Positions 1 through 5,135 of a stretch of 5,135 nt of DNA are shown in pieces. Under the pieces are notes generated by a model. It saw nothing but the letters and a program-made list of their open reading frames with translations, searched no databases and had not been told where the DNA came from. The translations under genes and the position numbers were made by a program. The stretch covers positions 1 to 5,135 of the forward strand of contig USGH01000194.1 of assembly GCA_900554225.1 (NCBI GenBank), written 5' to 3'. Each line of letters starts with the position of its first letter. Position 1 is the stretch's first letter. Source of the DNA: an uncultured Eubacteriales bacterium. Its GTDB lineage: Bacteria > Bacillota > Clostridia > Oscillospirales > CAG-272.

Positions 1-874
1 AGCTGTTTCAGAAGGTCAAAGCGCATTGCCTCGCTGGGCAGCTCCATTGTGAGGATCTGCTTGCGGAAGTCCTCAATGTCCATTTCGCCGGTTTGGAGGG
101 ATTTTCGGATGTTCGGACCAAGAGAGAGCGACTTGAAGCGTTCTTCCGATGGGGTCATCTGCATCATCTCATCCGGCGTATAGCCACGGTTACAGGGCAT
201 CCGCGTTGTGTTTTGGAATGCACTGTATAATTCGAAAAATCGCTCGACGTCCCGCCTTGAATGGAACTGGACACCCATCTTCTCCAAGTGTCCGAAAGCA
301 TCCGCCATTTGAACAGAAATCGAGCGGACATCGAGCAGCAACTCTTAAAAACAACAGCTTCACGCTCGTCGCTCAGGTTGCAGCGTTCTTTCAGAAATGC
401 CCACAGCTTGCGCTTTTCCGGTGTGTCCTCGCAGTAGAAGGGATCAGCATATTCGAGCAGATGCTTCCTGTACGGTATATAGTATGGTTTGTCCTGCTGG
501 CTGCGTTTCGTCTCTGTAAAGAGGTCTGACTCATCAAACAGAGTGACATCAATGATCTCGCGGTCAAGAGGCTTTGTATACTGAACATCCGAGTAAAGCG
601 CATCGCCGCCCAGAATGTAGTAGCCCTCGCACTCATGACGGGCGATTTCCGTGAAGGCAAGAAACTCTTCTTCCGTTATCAGCTTCGGACTGAGGGAGAA
701 TACAATCTCCTTTGCCTTATGCAGTGGGATGATGCCGTAGAGGTTTGCCATGGCATTAAAATATTTGCGCAAAAGCCGCGAGGTTGTGTCCTTCAGCGGA
801 ATTTCCCGATAACGGGCATTCAGCTATCTTCGCGTGTATTCCTCTGGAAATTCTATATATTGCTCCTTGCTCAT
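1..874 (-). pseudogene. Decayed gene, possible SEC-C-type cytoplasmic protein, 3' end off window
   Basis: The reading frame starts at the ATG at 874-872 (MSKEQYIEFP), preceded by a purine-rich GAGGAAG. It hits an in-frame TAG at 826-824 (codon 17) and then continues as a soluble, charged protein with the motifs YGIIPLHKAKEI, YYILGGDALY and KPYYIPYRKHLLEY. Near codon 177 the frame breaks at a run of T (345-346). Restoring one base (AAG back to AAA GAG) rejoins it to a fluent second frame with LLLDVRSISVQMADAF, NTTRMPCNRGYTPDE and SLGPNIRKSL, open to the window edge. About 290 codons are visible. No signal peptide or membrane segment is seen. From memory, proteins with a similar 'NTR-nGyTP-E' stretch often end in a cysteine-rich SEC-C metal-binding tail, which would lie off the window; this is not shown here. 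Two independent lesions make it a pseudogene, although one of them could be a sequencing error. Confidence 0.7.
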
Positions 875-969
875 GTTTCTTCTTCCTCAATGATTCCATA
901 GTCGATCAGAATGTTCTCTTCGGCGTACTTCGGGTAGACAATCCCTGACATCTCCTGTTGATGCCGTTT
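871..969 (-). pseudogene. C-terminal remnant of an unidentified gene, ATGA-overlapping the next gene
   Basis: After a TAA at 972-970, a short minus-strand frame stays open to a TGA at 873-871, which overlaps the ATG of the following gene as ATGA. It encodes an acidic tail, YPKYAEENILIDYGIIEEEE, preceded by HQQEMSGIV. The only ATG (951-949) would give a 26-residue peptide, and the AGGAG in front of it abuts the ATG with no spacing, so a real start there is unlikely. The translational overlap is typical of the end of an upstream operon gene. I read this as the surviving 3' end of a gene whose body has been lost. The family is not recognised. Confidence 0.35.
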
Positions 970-1060
970 TTAGAGAAACTCTCGCCTGTTTGTTTTGACT
1001 TCTTTTCATTCGTCGTGCAGAAACGACAGGTTCCATTGTTTCTTTAGACCGGAGTTTGGA
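970..1060. other. Short intergenic stretch, no recognisable gene
   Basis: This stretch lies between the stop of the deaminase-like gene and the decayed frames to its left. It holds a weak stem-loop (1012-1016 with 1023-1027, six-base loop) without a T tract on either strand, so no terminator is called. A 49-codon minus frame from the ATG at 1036 lacks a ribosome binding site and resembles nothing I know. Confidence 0.4.
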
Positions 1061-1507
1061 TTATTCTTTCCAATGTTCAAGTTCCTCAGCAGGATATGCT
1101 TTTGTCCAATGATACGGCTGCAATTCTTTCAGTTGTACAAATCTTATTTTTTCTTCTTCCGTGGTAACTGCTACCTGCACATCCTCACCCCAATATCGTA
1201 ATCTCTCTTGGCAAATGCCGCATGGAGACAGCACCTGGTATGGAGATTTCTCATCTTCACGTACAAGGCACATACAATGTGTTACTTTTTCATTGTATTT
1301 ATGGGCTTCAAGCATTGCGCCCGTTTCAATGCACAAAATGGCAGACGCATTGGCAGTCTCGATGCACACACTTGTGTAATAATTTCCTTTGGATGTATGC
1401 ACGATACCAGCTCCACCCCAACCCACAGGATATCTTGTTTCTATAAGCTCTACCGCTCTGCGATACATTTCATTTTCTATTTCATAGTCTCTCATAAAAA
1501 TCTCCAT
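1061..1507 (-). CDS. Cytidine deaminase-like zinc hydrolase, CDA/blasticidin deaminase superfamily
   Basis: This is a 148-residue soluble protein of the nucleoside deaminase superfamily, in which a zinc-bound water replaces an amino group on a pyrimidine-type base. The core is intact: C59-I-E61 in 'ILCIETGAMLEAH' supplies a zinc ligand and the catalytic Glu, and PCGIC (C96, C99) supplies the other two zinc ligands. The length is normal for the family. E50 sits nine residues before C59, as the substrate-binding Glu does in cytidine deaminases, but the partner Asn two residues earlier is Cys48, so cytidine may not be the substrate. The start at 1507 is chosen because GGAGG (1518-1514) lies six bases upstream; the longer frame from 1552 has no such site. 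A second ATG five codons in is also preceded by GGAG. It has its own promoter and the same direction as the decayed genes to its left. It looks like one of the small stand-alone deaminases of Firmicutes; the physiological substrate is unknown. Confidence 0.85.
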   Translation of the reverse strand: MEIFMRDYEIENEMYRRAVELIETRYPVGWGGAGIVHTSKGNYYTSVCIETANASAILCIETGAMLEAHKYNEKVTHCMCLVREDEKSPYQVLSPCGICQERLRYWGEDVQVAVTTEEEKIRFVQLKELQPYHWTKAYPAEELEHWKE

Positions 1508-1513
1508 AGGAAA

Positions 1514-1518
1514 CCTCC
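1514..1518 (-). promoter_or_regulatory. Ribosome binding site of the deaminase-like gene
   Basis: A perfect GGAGG on the minus strand ends six bases before the ATG at 1507. It fixes the start there rather than at the upstream ATG at 1552. Confidence 0.8.
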
Positions 1519-1556
1519 ATTTTTCGCATGTTTTCCAACAAATCACGAGCAATATA

Positions 1557-1573
1557 TGACGGAATAATCGTCA
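1557..1573. promoter_or_regulatory. Possible operator: TGACG-n7-CGTCA inverted repeat
   Basis: A perfect five-base inverted repeat with a seven-base spacer lies in the leader of the deaminase-like gene, about 20 bases downstream of its expected transcription start. It could be a repressor site or a small hairpin. It is short enough to arise by chance, and there is only one copy. Confidence 0.2.
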
Positions 1574-1597
1574 GTACAATATACAACATATACTTTT

Positions 1598-1626
1598 ATT
1601 ATATCATGACTGAGAGAAGATAGCAA
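1598..1626 (-). promoter_or_regulatory. Sigma-A promoter of the deaminase-like gene
   Basis: On the minus strand the -35 box TTGCTA (1626-1621, four of six consensus bases) and a perfect -10 box TATAAT (1603-1598) are separated by exactly 17 bases. The expected start is near 1591, giving a leader of roughly 85 bases before the ATG at 1507. Confidence 0.7.
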
Positions 1627-1748
1627 GCGTTATTTTACAAATCCGACTCTGCAAGGTGAAATCACACATCGTCCAGGCGGCGACAGGGGACCATTCCTGC
1701 ACCAGATGTGGATTTTATATACACCCTGACGGATATGAGAAAAAGTGA
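1615..1748 (+). pseudogene. Possible C-terminal gene remnant with a CxxC motif
   Basis: A plus-strand frame is open from just after a TGA at 1609-1611 to a TGA at 1746-1748. It ends in a protein-like tail, GDHSCTRCGFYIHPDGYEKK, which contains a C-x-x-C of zinc-knuckle type. There is no ATG with a ribosome binding site, and the 5' part overlaps the opposing deaminase promoter, so it cannot be a working gene as it stands. It may be the stub of a displaced gene or a chance open frame. The family is not recognised. Apart from this and the two promoters, I see nothing else in the 331-base divergent gap. Confidence 0.25.
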
Positions 1749-1767
1749 CATATCTGGCTATTTGATC

Positions 1768-1796
1768 TTGCATTTTTCGGCAAAATCTGCTATACT
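1768..1796 (+). promoter_or_regulatory. Extended -10 promoter of the sigma-Ig fusion gene
   Basis: The -10 box TATACT (1791-1796, five of six) carries the extended -10 dinucleotide TG at 1788-1789. A weak -35, TTGCAT (1768-1773), sits 17 bases upstream. The predicted start near 1803 gives a leader of about 35 bases. It resembles a housekeeping (sigma-A) promoter, so the gene is probably not strictly autoregulated; a motif for its own sigma factor cannot be judged from one copy. Confidence 0.6.
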
Positions 1797-1826
1797 ATCG
1801 ACATATGTGTGAGAAAATCCATCAAC

Positions 1827-1831
1827 GGAGG
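1827..1831 (+). promoter_or_regulatory. Ribosome binding site deciding the sigma gene start
   Basis: GGAGG followed by AAG lies seven bases before the ATG at 1839. The in-frame GTG at 1809 would place this site inside the coding region and has no ribosome binding site of its own, so the ATG is preferred. Confidence 0.8.
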
Positions 1832-1838
1832 AAGCAAT

Positions 1839-3713
1839 ATGCCCAGGAAAGCATCCGACAAAGCGGACAAACATAAAAACGCAGGCGACGGAAGAGACAA
1901 CGCGGTCGATCTGCCCCTTTCCCAGCTTGTCAAAAAAGCTGCGGCAAAGGATCCGGTGGCAATGGCTGCGTTGTTTGAGCGCACGAACCGCCATCTGTAT
2001 TACTATGCCTATATGCTGACAGGCGATTCGGCAGATGCGGAGGATCTCTTGCAGGAGGGCTTCATCAAGTGCATTCTCTCCCTCGATACGCTTCAGAATC
2101 CGGACGCATTCTATTCGTGGATGTGGACCGTTCTTCGAAACCTGCACACGAACAATGTACGGAAAAACAAGTATCAGGTGATCTCACAGGAGGAGCCGGA
2201 TTTTGAGGAGAATCGGATGCTTTCCGCCATTCTTTCGGAGGAAGATACGCCGGAGATGCAGGCGGAGAAAAAGGAGCTTGCCGGGATCCTCCGCCACATG
2301 ATCCACGCACTGCCGTCGGAACAGAAGGAGGTCATCCTGCTCCACTATTACGACGACCTACCCCTGGCGGAAATTGCGAAAATACAGGATTGCCCTCTTG
2401 CTACGGTAAAAAGCCGCCTGCTGTATGCGAAAAAATCCCTGCACACCGCGATCCGTTTGGAAGAGGAAAAATCCGGTGTCGCGCTCCATGCCACATTCCT
2501 CATTCCTGTGTATCCGGCGATTCTGGCACGGCTGGCTTCGATCGTCACCATGTCCGGGGATGCGGTATTCTCGGTGTTCATGAATGTTGCCGCCTTCTTT
2601 GGCGTTGCCTGCTCCGGCGATACGGTACGGCTCCTTGGCACAACCGCCACGGAAGATCATCCCATTCGCGACCGCGCATACGTGATCCGTGTCCGTGTCG
2701 CACCGATTGTGGCTGCCGGGATGGCATTGTGTCTGGCGATCGGTTTTGGCGCAGGCAGAATGTTTGCAAACGCAGACGCGGTACCGGCAGAGGTCACGTT
2801 GGAATCGGAAACCTCCATAATAGAGTTGGAGTCTGAGCAAACAATGGAGACGACCCTGGAGGAGGAAACGGACGAGATGACCCCATCCGCAGCGGCAGGG
2901 AGATGTCTATCACCGGACTATAGCCTCATTGGCACATATGGGTTCAACAAATTCCAGATGGAGGTCGGACAGACGTTTGCCTTGCAGTATATCTGCGTTC
3001 CCTATACCACTACGCAGCAGCAGATGAGAATTGTTTGTCCGGATGAGGATGTCGTGAAAATTCGCGGAAAACAAATCATCGGCGTTGCTCCCGGTCAAAC
3101 GCGGATATACTGCTTCAATCCCAACAATAGAGAACTATGTGCATCCTATAGCATGACAGTGGTGGAGGCAAAATCAGATCCCATTCCGGTGAAGGGCATA
3201 CAGTTCTGTACGGACAATCTCAACAATCTTTTGCCGGGAGACGTGTTTTCGCTGAATTACCAGACCGTACCGGCATTGACGGAGGTGACGGAGTATACGT
3301 TTACCTCGGACGATCCGACAGTTGCGGTGTACGATGGGGTACTTCTGAATGCGCTTGCCCCGGGAAAGACCACCATTCGCGCATTGCGTGCCGCAGACGG
3401 AGAGGAACTGGGGAATATTTCCATTACCGTATATGCAAGTGTGGAAGATTTTCCGAAGATGCTCCCGCAAAGTGTGGATTTCTTCACGGGAGAAAAAACG
3501 ATTTTTGTGGGAGGTCGCTCCAGGCTCGTCTACTGTATCCATCCGGGAACCGCAGAAGAGGACAGTTATTACTATACGGTTTCAGACCCTGATGTTATTT
3601 CCTTTGACGGGGAATATGTGGAAGGACTTGCGGCAGGCTCAGCGTTTGTCTTCATAAATCGTACTGCGGACGACGAAACAATTGGCTCCATTTTATACAC
3701 AGTGTTGCAGTAA
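1839..3713 (+). CDS. ECF-type sigma factor fused to a membrane anchor and three BIG2-like Ig domains
   Basis: This 624-residue protein begins with a charged tail (1-25), then sigma-70 region 2 (about 45-112: YAYMLTGDSADAEDLLQEGF, SWMWTVLRN for core polymerase and -10 recognition) and region 4 (about 150-203: ALPSEQKEVILLHYYDDL then LAEIAKIQDCPLATVKSRL, a helix-turn-helix for the -35 element). Normal ECF factors stop near residue 200. Here a moderately hydrophobic stretch (216-258) leads to a clear transmembrane helix (about 287-310) with Arg residues on its N-terminal side, consistent with the sigma part in the cytoplasm. An acidic Thr/Ser/Glu linker (about 316-350) follows. Three repeats of about 80 residues come next (362-443, 448-533, 543-623), each with the BIG2 pattern of V/L-x-x-G, VxP or hydrophobic-x-P, D-x-x-V and G-x-x-AxG. 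Seven cysteines lie outside the membrane. The likely role is a tethered sigma factor that senses the cell surface and redirects transcription, with no separate anti-sigma factor visible here. The stimulus, target genes and release mechanism are unknown. No terminator is visible after the TAA. Confidence 0.9.
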   Translation: MPRKASDKADKHKNAGDGRDNAVDLPLSQLVKKAAAKDPVAMAALFERTNRHLYYYAYMLTGDSADAEDLLQEGFIKCILSLDTLQNPDAFYSWMWTVLRNLHTNNVRKNKYQVISQEEPDFEENRMLSAILSEEDTPEMQAEKKELAGILRHMIHALPSEQKEVILLHYYDDLPLAEIAKIQDCPLATVKSRLLYAKKSLHTAIRLEEEKSGVALHATFLIPVYPAILARLASIVTMSGDAVFSVFMNVAAFFGVACSGDTVRLLGTTATEDHPIRDRAYVIRVRVAPIVAAGMALCLAIGFGAGRMFANADAVPAEVTLESETSIIELESEQTMETTLEEETDEMTPSAAAGRCLSPDYSLIGTYGFNKFQMEVGQTFALQYICVPYTTTQQQMRIVCPDEDVVKIRGKQIIGVAPGQTRIYCFNPNNRELCASYSMTVVEAKSDPIPVKGIQFCTDNLNNLLPGDVFSLNYQTVPALTEVTEYTFTSDDPTVAVYDGVLLNALAPGKTTIRALRAADGEELGNISITVYASVEDFPKMLPQSVDFFTGEKTIFVGGRSRLVYCIHPGTAEEDSYYYTVSDPDVISFDGEYVEGLAAGSAFVFINRTADDETIGSILYTVLQ

Positions 3714-3728
3714 AGGGTTCGCCTATCC

Positions 3729-4127
3729 TCACTGCTCCAGAATCCGTTTCCAGACCCGATACCGTTCTGCGGGCGACAGTTGGTCCAAAATCCAACCTTG
3801 CATCGCTGCGCGGGATTCCGGGGACAATTCCGGCACATCCCGCAGGATGGCAGCGATGGCACAGGCGGTATCACACTCGTCTGCATTTTGAGAACCGGAG
3901 CTGTCGAGGATATAGCGATTCTCTCGCCGCGTGTAGATCAGTCGTATCTTACCCGCCTCCGTCTCTGCGATGAAATCCCGTAGGCATTCAATGTCGCGCT
4001 GAATGCTTTTTTCACTGACGGCATACCGTGCGGCAAGCTCCTTTTTGCACAGCGATTCGCCGCACAGGAGCATCCGGTACATCGACAAAAGGCGCGTGGT
4101 TTGTGCGATTTCTTTGTATTTGTTCAT
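3729..4127 (-). CDS. Short DeoR/WYL-type HTH transcriptional regulator without a WYL domain
   Basis: The protein has 132 residues. Residues 11-52 form a winged-helix HTH of the HTH_11/DeoR type (TTRLLSMYRMLLCGE, then KKELAARYAVSEKSIQRDI as the recognition helix), and 56-76 form the wing (IRLIYTRRENRYILD). The C-terminal part (83-132) is helical and resembles the linker that precedes the ligand-binding domain in WYL repressors. Full WYL proteins have about 300 residues, so this one ends where the WYL domain should begin. It is either a truncated regulator or a stand-alone DNA-binding protein. The start at 4127 follows GGAGG at 4140-4136 with eight bases of spacing; the longer frame from 4163 lacks such a site. 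It converges on the sigma gene, the two stop codons being separated by 15 bases, so transcription of one may interfere with the other. Its target is unknown, and the adjacent sigma gene is only a guess. Confidence 0.75.
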   Translation of the reverse strand: MNKYKEIAQTTRLLSMYRMLLCGESLCKKELAARYAVSEKSIQRDIECLRDFIAETEAGKIRLIYTRRENRYILDSSGSQNADECDTACAIAAILRDVPELSPESRAAMQGWILDQLSPAERYRVWKRILEQ

Positions 4128-4135
4128 AAAAAAAA

Positions 4136-4140
4136 CCTCC
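4136..4140 (-). promoter_or_regulatory. Ribosome binding site of the HTH regulator
   Basis: A perfect GGAGG on the minus strand followed by eight T residues precedes the ATG at 4127 and sets that start. No convincing -35/-10 pair was found in the AT-rich DNA upstream (4145-4205). Confidence 0.75.
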
Positions 4141-4204
4141 GTTTTCAGATAGATAGACACCATCTGTCCGCGAAAGGATTTACATTCACAAAAAATATTC
4201 TTAT

Positions 4205-4303
4205 TTCTATGAGCGATATGGCTGGGAATATCTCTGTCCGGTCACGGCAAACGGCGAGGACAAGCCCGCGTGGATGTACGTCCATCGGTACGTGGGAGAA
4301 TAG
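4205..4303 (+). pseudogene. C-terminal stub of a GNAT-family N-acetyltransferase
   Basis: A plus-strand frame reads FYERYGWEYLCPVTANGED, then KPAWMYVHRYVGE, and stops at TAG (4301-4303). 'FYE-YGW-(F/Y)L' followed by an aromatic/basic M-Y-x-H-R ending is typical of the last 30 residues of GNAT acetyltransferases, where the Tyr of 'YE+YG' lies near acetyl-CoA. The reading frame upstream is closed by a TAG at 4154-4156. The rest of the domain (about 110-130 residues) is missing; the DNA there is instead the start and leader of the oppositely oriented HTH gene. It therefore looks like a gene cut in two by insertion or deletion, with a junction near 4170-4205. The match to GNAT is by eye. Confidence 0.55.
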
Positions 4304-4332
4304 GTCTCCAAGACGGAAAAACAAAATGCAAA

Positions 4333-4381
4333 AAAAACAGGCGGTATCTCCCGAAAATTACGGAAGAGTACGCCTGTTTTT
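4333..4381 (-). terminator. Intrinsic terminator of the GH95 gene, potentially bidirectional
   Basis: An 11-base perfect stem (4333-4343 with 4371-4381, core CAGGCG/CGCCTG) encloses a second, bulged stem (CTC/GAG at 4348-4350 and 4366-4368; CCG/CGG at 4351-4353 and 4361-4363) with an AAAATTA loop. On the minus strand the stem runs into a tract of eight T (4338 downward), about 45 bases after the GH95 stop codon. On the plus strand the stem ends in five T, so it could also have ended the GNAT transcript. Confidence 0.85.
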
Positions 4382-4410
4382 GCGTGCTTCAAAGCATTCT
4401 TAGAACAGCG

Positions 4411-4424
4411 CGAATCCCGATTCG
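4411..4424. repeat. Perfect short inverted repeat beside the GH95 stop codon
   Basis: CGAATC-CC-GATTCG lies immediately downstream of the TGA at 4428-4426. It has a six-base arm and a two-base centre. There is no T tract, so it is not a terminator by itself; it may add 3' end structure upstream of the main terminator. Confidence 0.4.
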
Positions 4425-4425
4425 A

Positions 4426-5135
4426 TCACGCGCGGTGCAGGACAACGGTATCCGCTGTGCTGTCGATGGTGATTCTGCCGCCTACAGTCGGATATTCGGT
4501 GCCGTCGTCTGCGGTGTATACACCGTCGTTCGGGACCTCTACAGTGGTATGTACGCCGCCCGCCTGTGTGATGGAGAACGATTCTACCACGCTGTCTTTC
4601 CATGCTGCGGAGACGATCTTCTGTCCACGTGCGCGCAGCCCGGTGAAACAGCCGTTTGCAAGCTTGGCGGAAAGCGCAGGGAGCAGGGAGATGAAGCCCT
4701 CATGGCTCTGCATCACCATTTCGCCAATGCCTGCGGTGCCGCCGAAGTTGCCGTCGATCTGGAACGGTGCGTGTGTATCCCACAGGTTCGGCAGTGTGGA
4801 TTTTGTGAAGAGCGCGCGGATATTATCATAGGTGTCTTCCCCGGAGCGGAGTCTCGCAATGAGGTTGTTCAGCCATGCGCGGCTCCAGCCGGTATGCCCA
4901 CCGCCGGAAGAAAGACGTCTTTCCATCGTTTTGCGAATCGCAGCATACAGCTCCGGCGTATCGCGGGTGATCTGTGCAGCGGGATAGAGACCAAACGCGT
5001 GTGAGATGTGCCGATGACCGGGCTCCGCTTCCTCATAATCCTTGCGCCATTCCATGAGCTGACCATACTTGCCGATGGTAAGCGGCGGGAGCCGATCCGC
5101 CATTTCGCGCGCCGTTTTGCCGTCCTCCGGGTGGA
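4426..5135 (-). CDS. Glycoside hydrolase family 95 (alpha-L-fucosidase/galactosidase), C-terminal part
   Basis: The last 235 or so residues of a GH95 enzyme are present; the gene enters from the right edge in frame (HPEDGKTARE before MADRLPPL). GH95 enzymes are inverting 1,2-alpha-L-fucosidases, with some alpha-L-galactosidases, acting on mucin, milk or plant glycans. Visible family motifs are EPGHRHISHAFGLYP, GHTGWSRAWLNNLIARL, and NLWDTHAPFQIDGNFGGTAG followed by GEMVMQSH and LLPALSAKLANG. These cover the end of the (alpha/alpha)6 barrel. The Asp in QIDGNFG (codon 4755-4753) probably corresponds to the Asp that activates the catalytic Asn pair in the Bifidobacterium enzyme AfcA; the general acid Glu and the Asn pair lie off the window. 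The tail from about 4650 leftwards is the C-terminal beta domain (GLRARG, WKDSVVESFSI). Full members exceed 700 residues. No defect is seen in the visible part. Signal peptide and substrate cannot be judged here. Confidence 0.93.
   Translation of the reverse strand, partial: HPEDGKTAREMADRLPPLTIGKYGQLMEWRKDYEEAEPGHRHISHAFGLYPAAQITRDTPELYAAIRKTMERRLSSGGGHTGWSRAWLNNLIARLRSGEDTYDNIRALFTKSTLPNLWDTHAPFQIDGNFGGTAGIGEMVMQSHEGFISLLPALSAKLANGCFTGLRARGQKIVSAAWKDSVVESFSITQAGGVHTTVEVPNDGVYTADDGTEYPTVGGRITIDSTADTVVLHRA

Noticed and set aside
340..352. Programmed -1 frameshift in the 1-874 gene
   Set aside because: The sequence in the upstream frame is T-TTT-AAG, not a canonical X-XXY-YYZ slippery heptamer. 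The gene also has a separate amber codon, so decay is the simpler reading.
149..529. Plus-strand open frame of 126 codons
   Set aside because: It is antisense to the decayed minus-strand gene, which reads as a fluent protein in two linked frames; the plus frame does not.
1012..1027. Stem-loop after the deaminase-like gene as a terminator
   Set aside because: It has only five base pairs with a six-base loop and no T tract on either strand.
887..1036. Minus-strand 49-codon frame from the ATG at 1036
   Set aside because: It has no ribosome binding site, resembles no known protein, and overlaps another decayed frame with a more protein-like translation.
1809..1838. Upstream GTG start adding ten residues to the sigma protein
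   Set aside because: The GGAGG at 1827-1831 is ideally spaced for the ATG at 1839, and the GTG lies only a few bases after the predicted transcription start.
2358..2840. Minus-strand open frame of 160 codons inside the sigma gene
   Set aside because: It is a mirror of the sigma coding sequence with a low-quality Arg/His/Cys-rich translation and no ribosome binding site.
4144..4168. CAGAT/ATCTG arms and GATAGATAG repeats upstream of the HTH gene as an operator
   Set aside because: The arms are five bases with an uneven spacer and only one copy is seen, which is not enough to call a binding site.
4271..4284. Near-palindrome TGGATGTACGTCCA
   Set aside because: It lies within the GNAT coding remnant and has one mismatched pair; there is no second copy near a promoter, so it is probably chance.
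4270..5004. Plus-strand open frame of 244 codons
   Set aside because: It lies antisense to the GH95 gene, whose family motifs are unmistakable on the minus strand. The plus frame has a cysteine- and arginine-rich composition without any domain pattern.

Overview
The window looks like a chromosomal segment of an anaerobic gut Firmicute, probably a clostridium of the Ruminococcus/Oscillospiraceae type. This rests on strong GGAGG ribosome binding sites, the style of the proteins (an ECF sigma factor with bacterial Ig-like domains, a GH95 fucosidase, a short DeoR/WYL-type HTH protein) and moderate GC content. The genus is an inference; no rRNA or other marker gene is present.

Left third (1-1626), all on the minus strand. 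A decayed gene fills 1-874 and runs off the left edge. It has an in-frame amber stop at codon 17 and a one-base deletion near position 346. Its start overlaps (ATGA) the last codons of another decayed reading frame (871-969). Upstream of both lies an intact, zinc-dependent cytidine-deaminase-like gene (1061-1507) with a well-formed promoter.

Centre (1627-3713). A divergent intergenic region carries the deaminase promoter, a possible remnant ORF with a CxxC motif, and an extended -10 promoter. That promoter drives the main gene of the window (1839-3713). It encodes a 624-residue protein that joins an ECF-type sigma factor (regions 2 and 4) to one transmembrane helix, an acidic linker and three BIG2-like Ig domains. 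It looks like a membrane-tethered sigma factor with its own extracytoplasmic module.

Right third (3714-5135). A short HTH regulator gene (3729-4127, minus strand) converges on the sigma gene, 15 bases from it. It keeps the N-terminal half of a WYL-type repressor but not the WYL domain. Behind its start lies the plus-strand C-terminal stub of a GNAT acetyltransferase (4205-4303), then a long stem-loop terminator (4333-4381). The terminator serves the 3' end of a GH95 alpha-L-fucosidase/galactosidase gene that enters from the right edge.

Together the stubs (GNAT end, frameshifted gene, overlapping remnant, CxxC remnant) suggest a turnover site between more stable genes. The sigma-Ig fusion and the HTH gene may have been placed there by recombination. 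No tRNA, rRNA, CRISPR array, insertion sequence or attachment site is recognisable.
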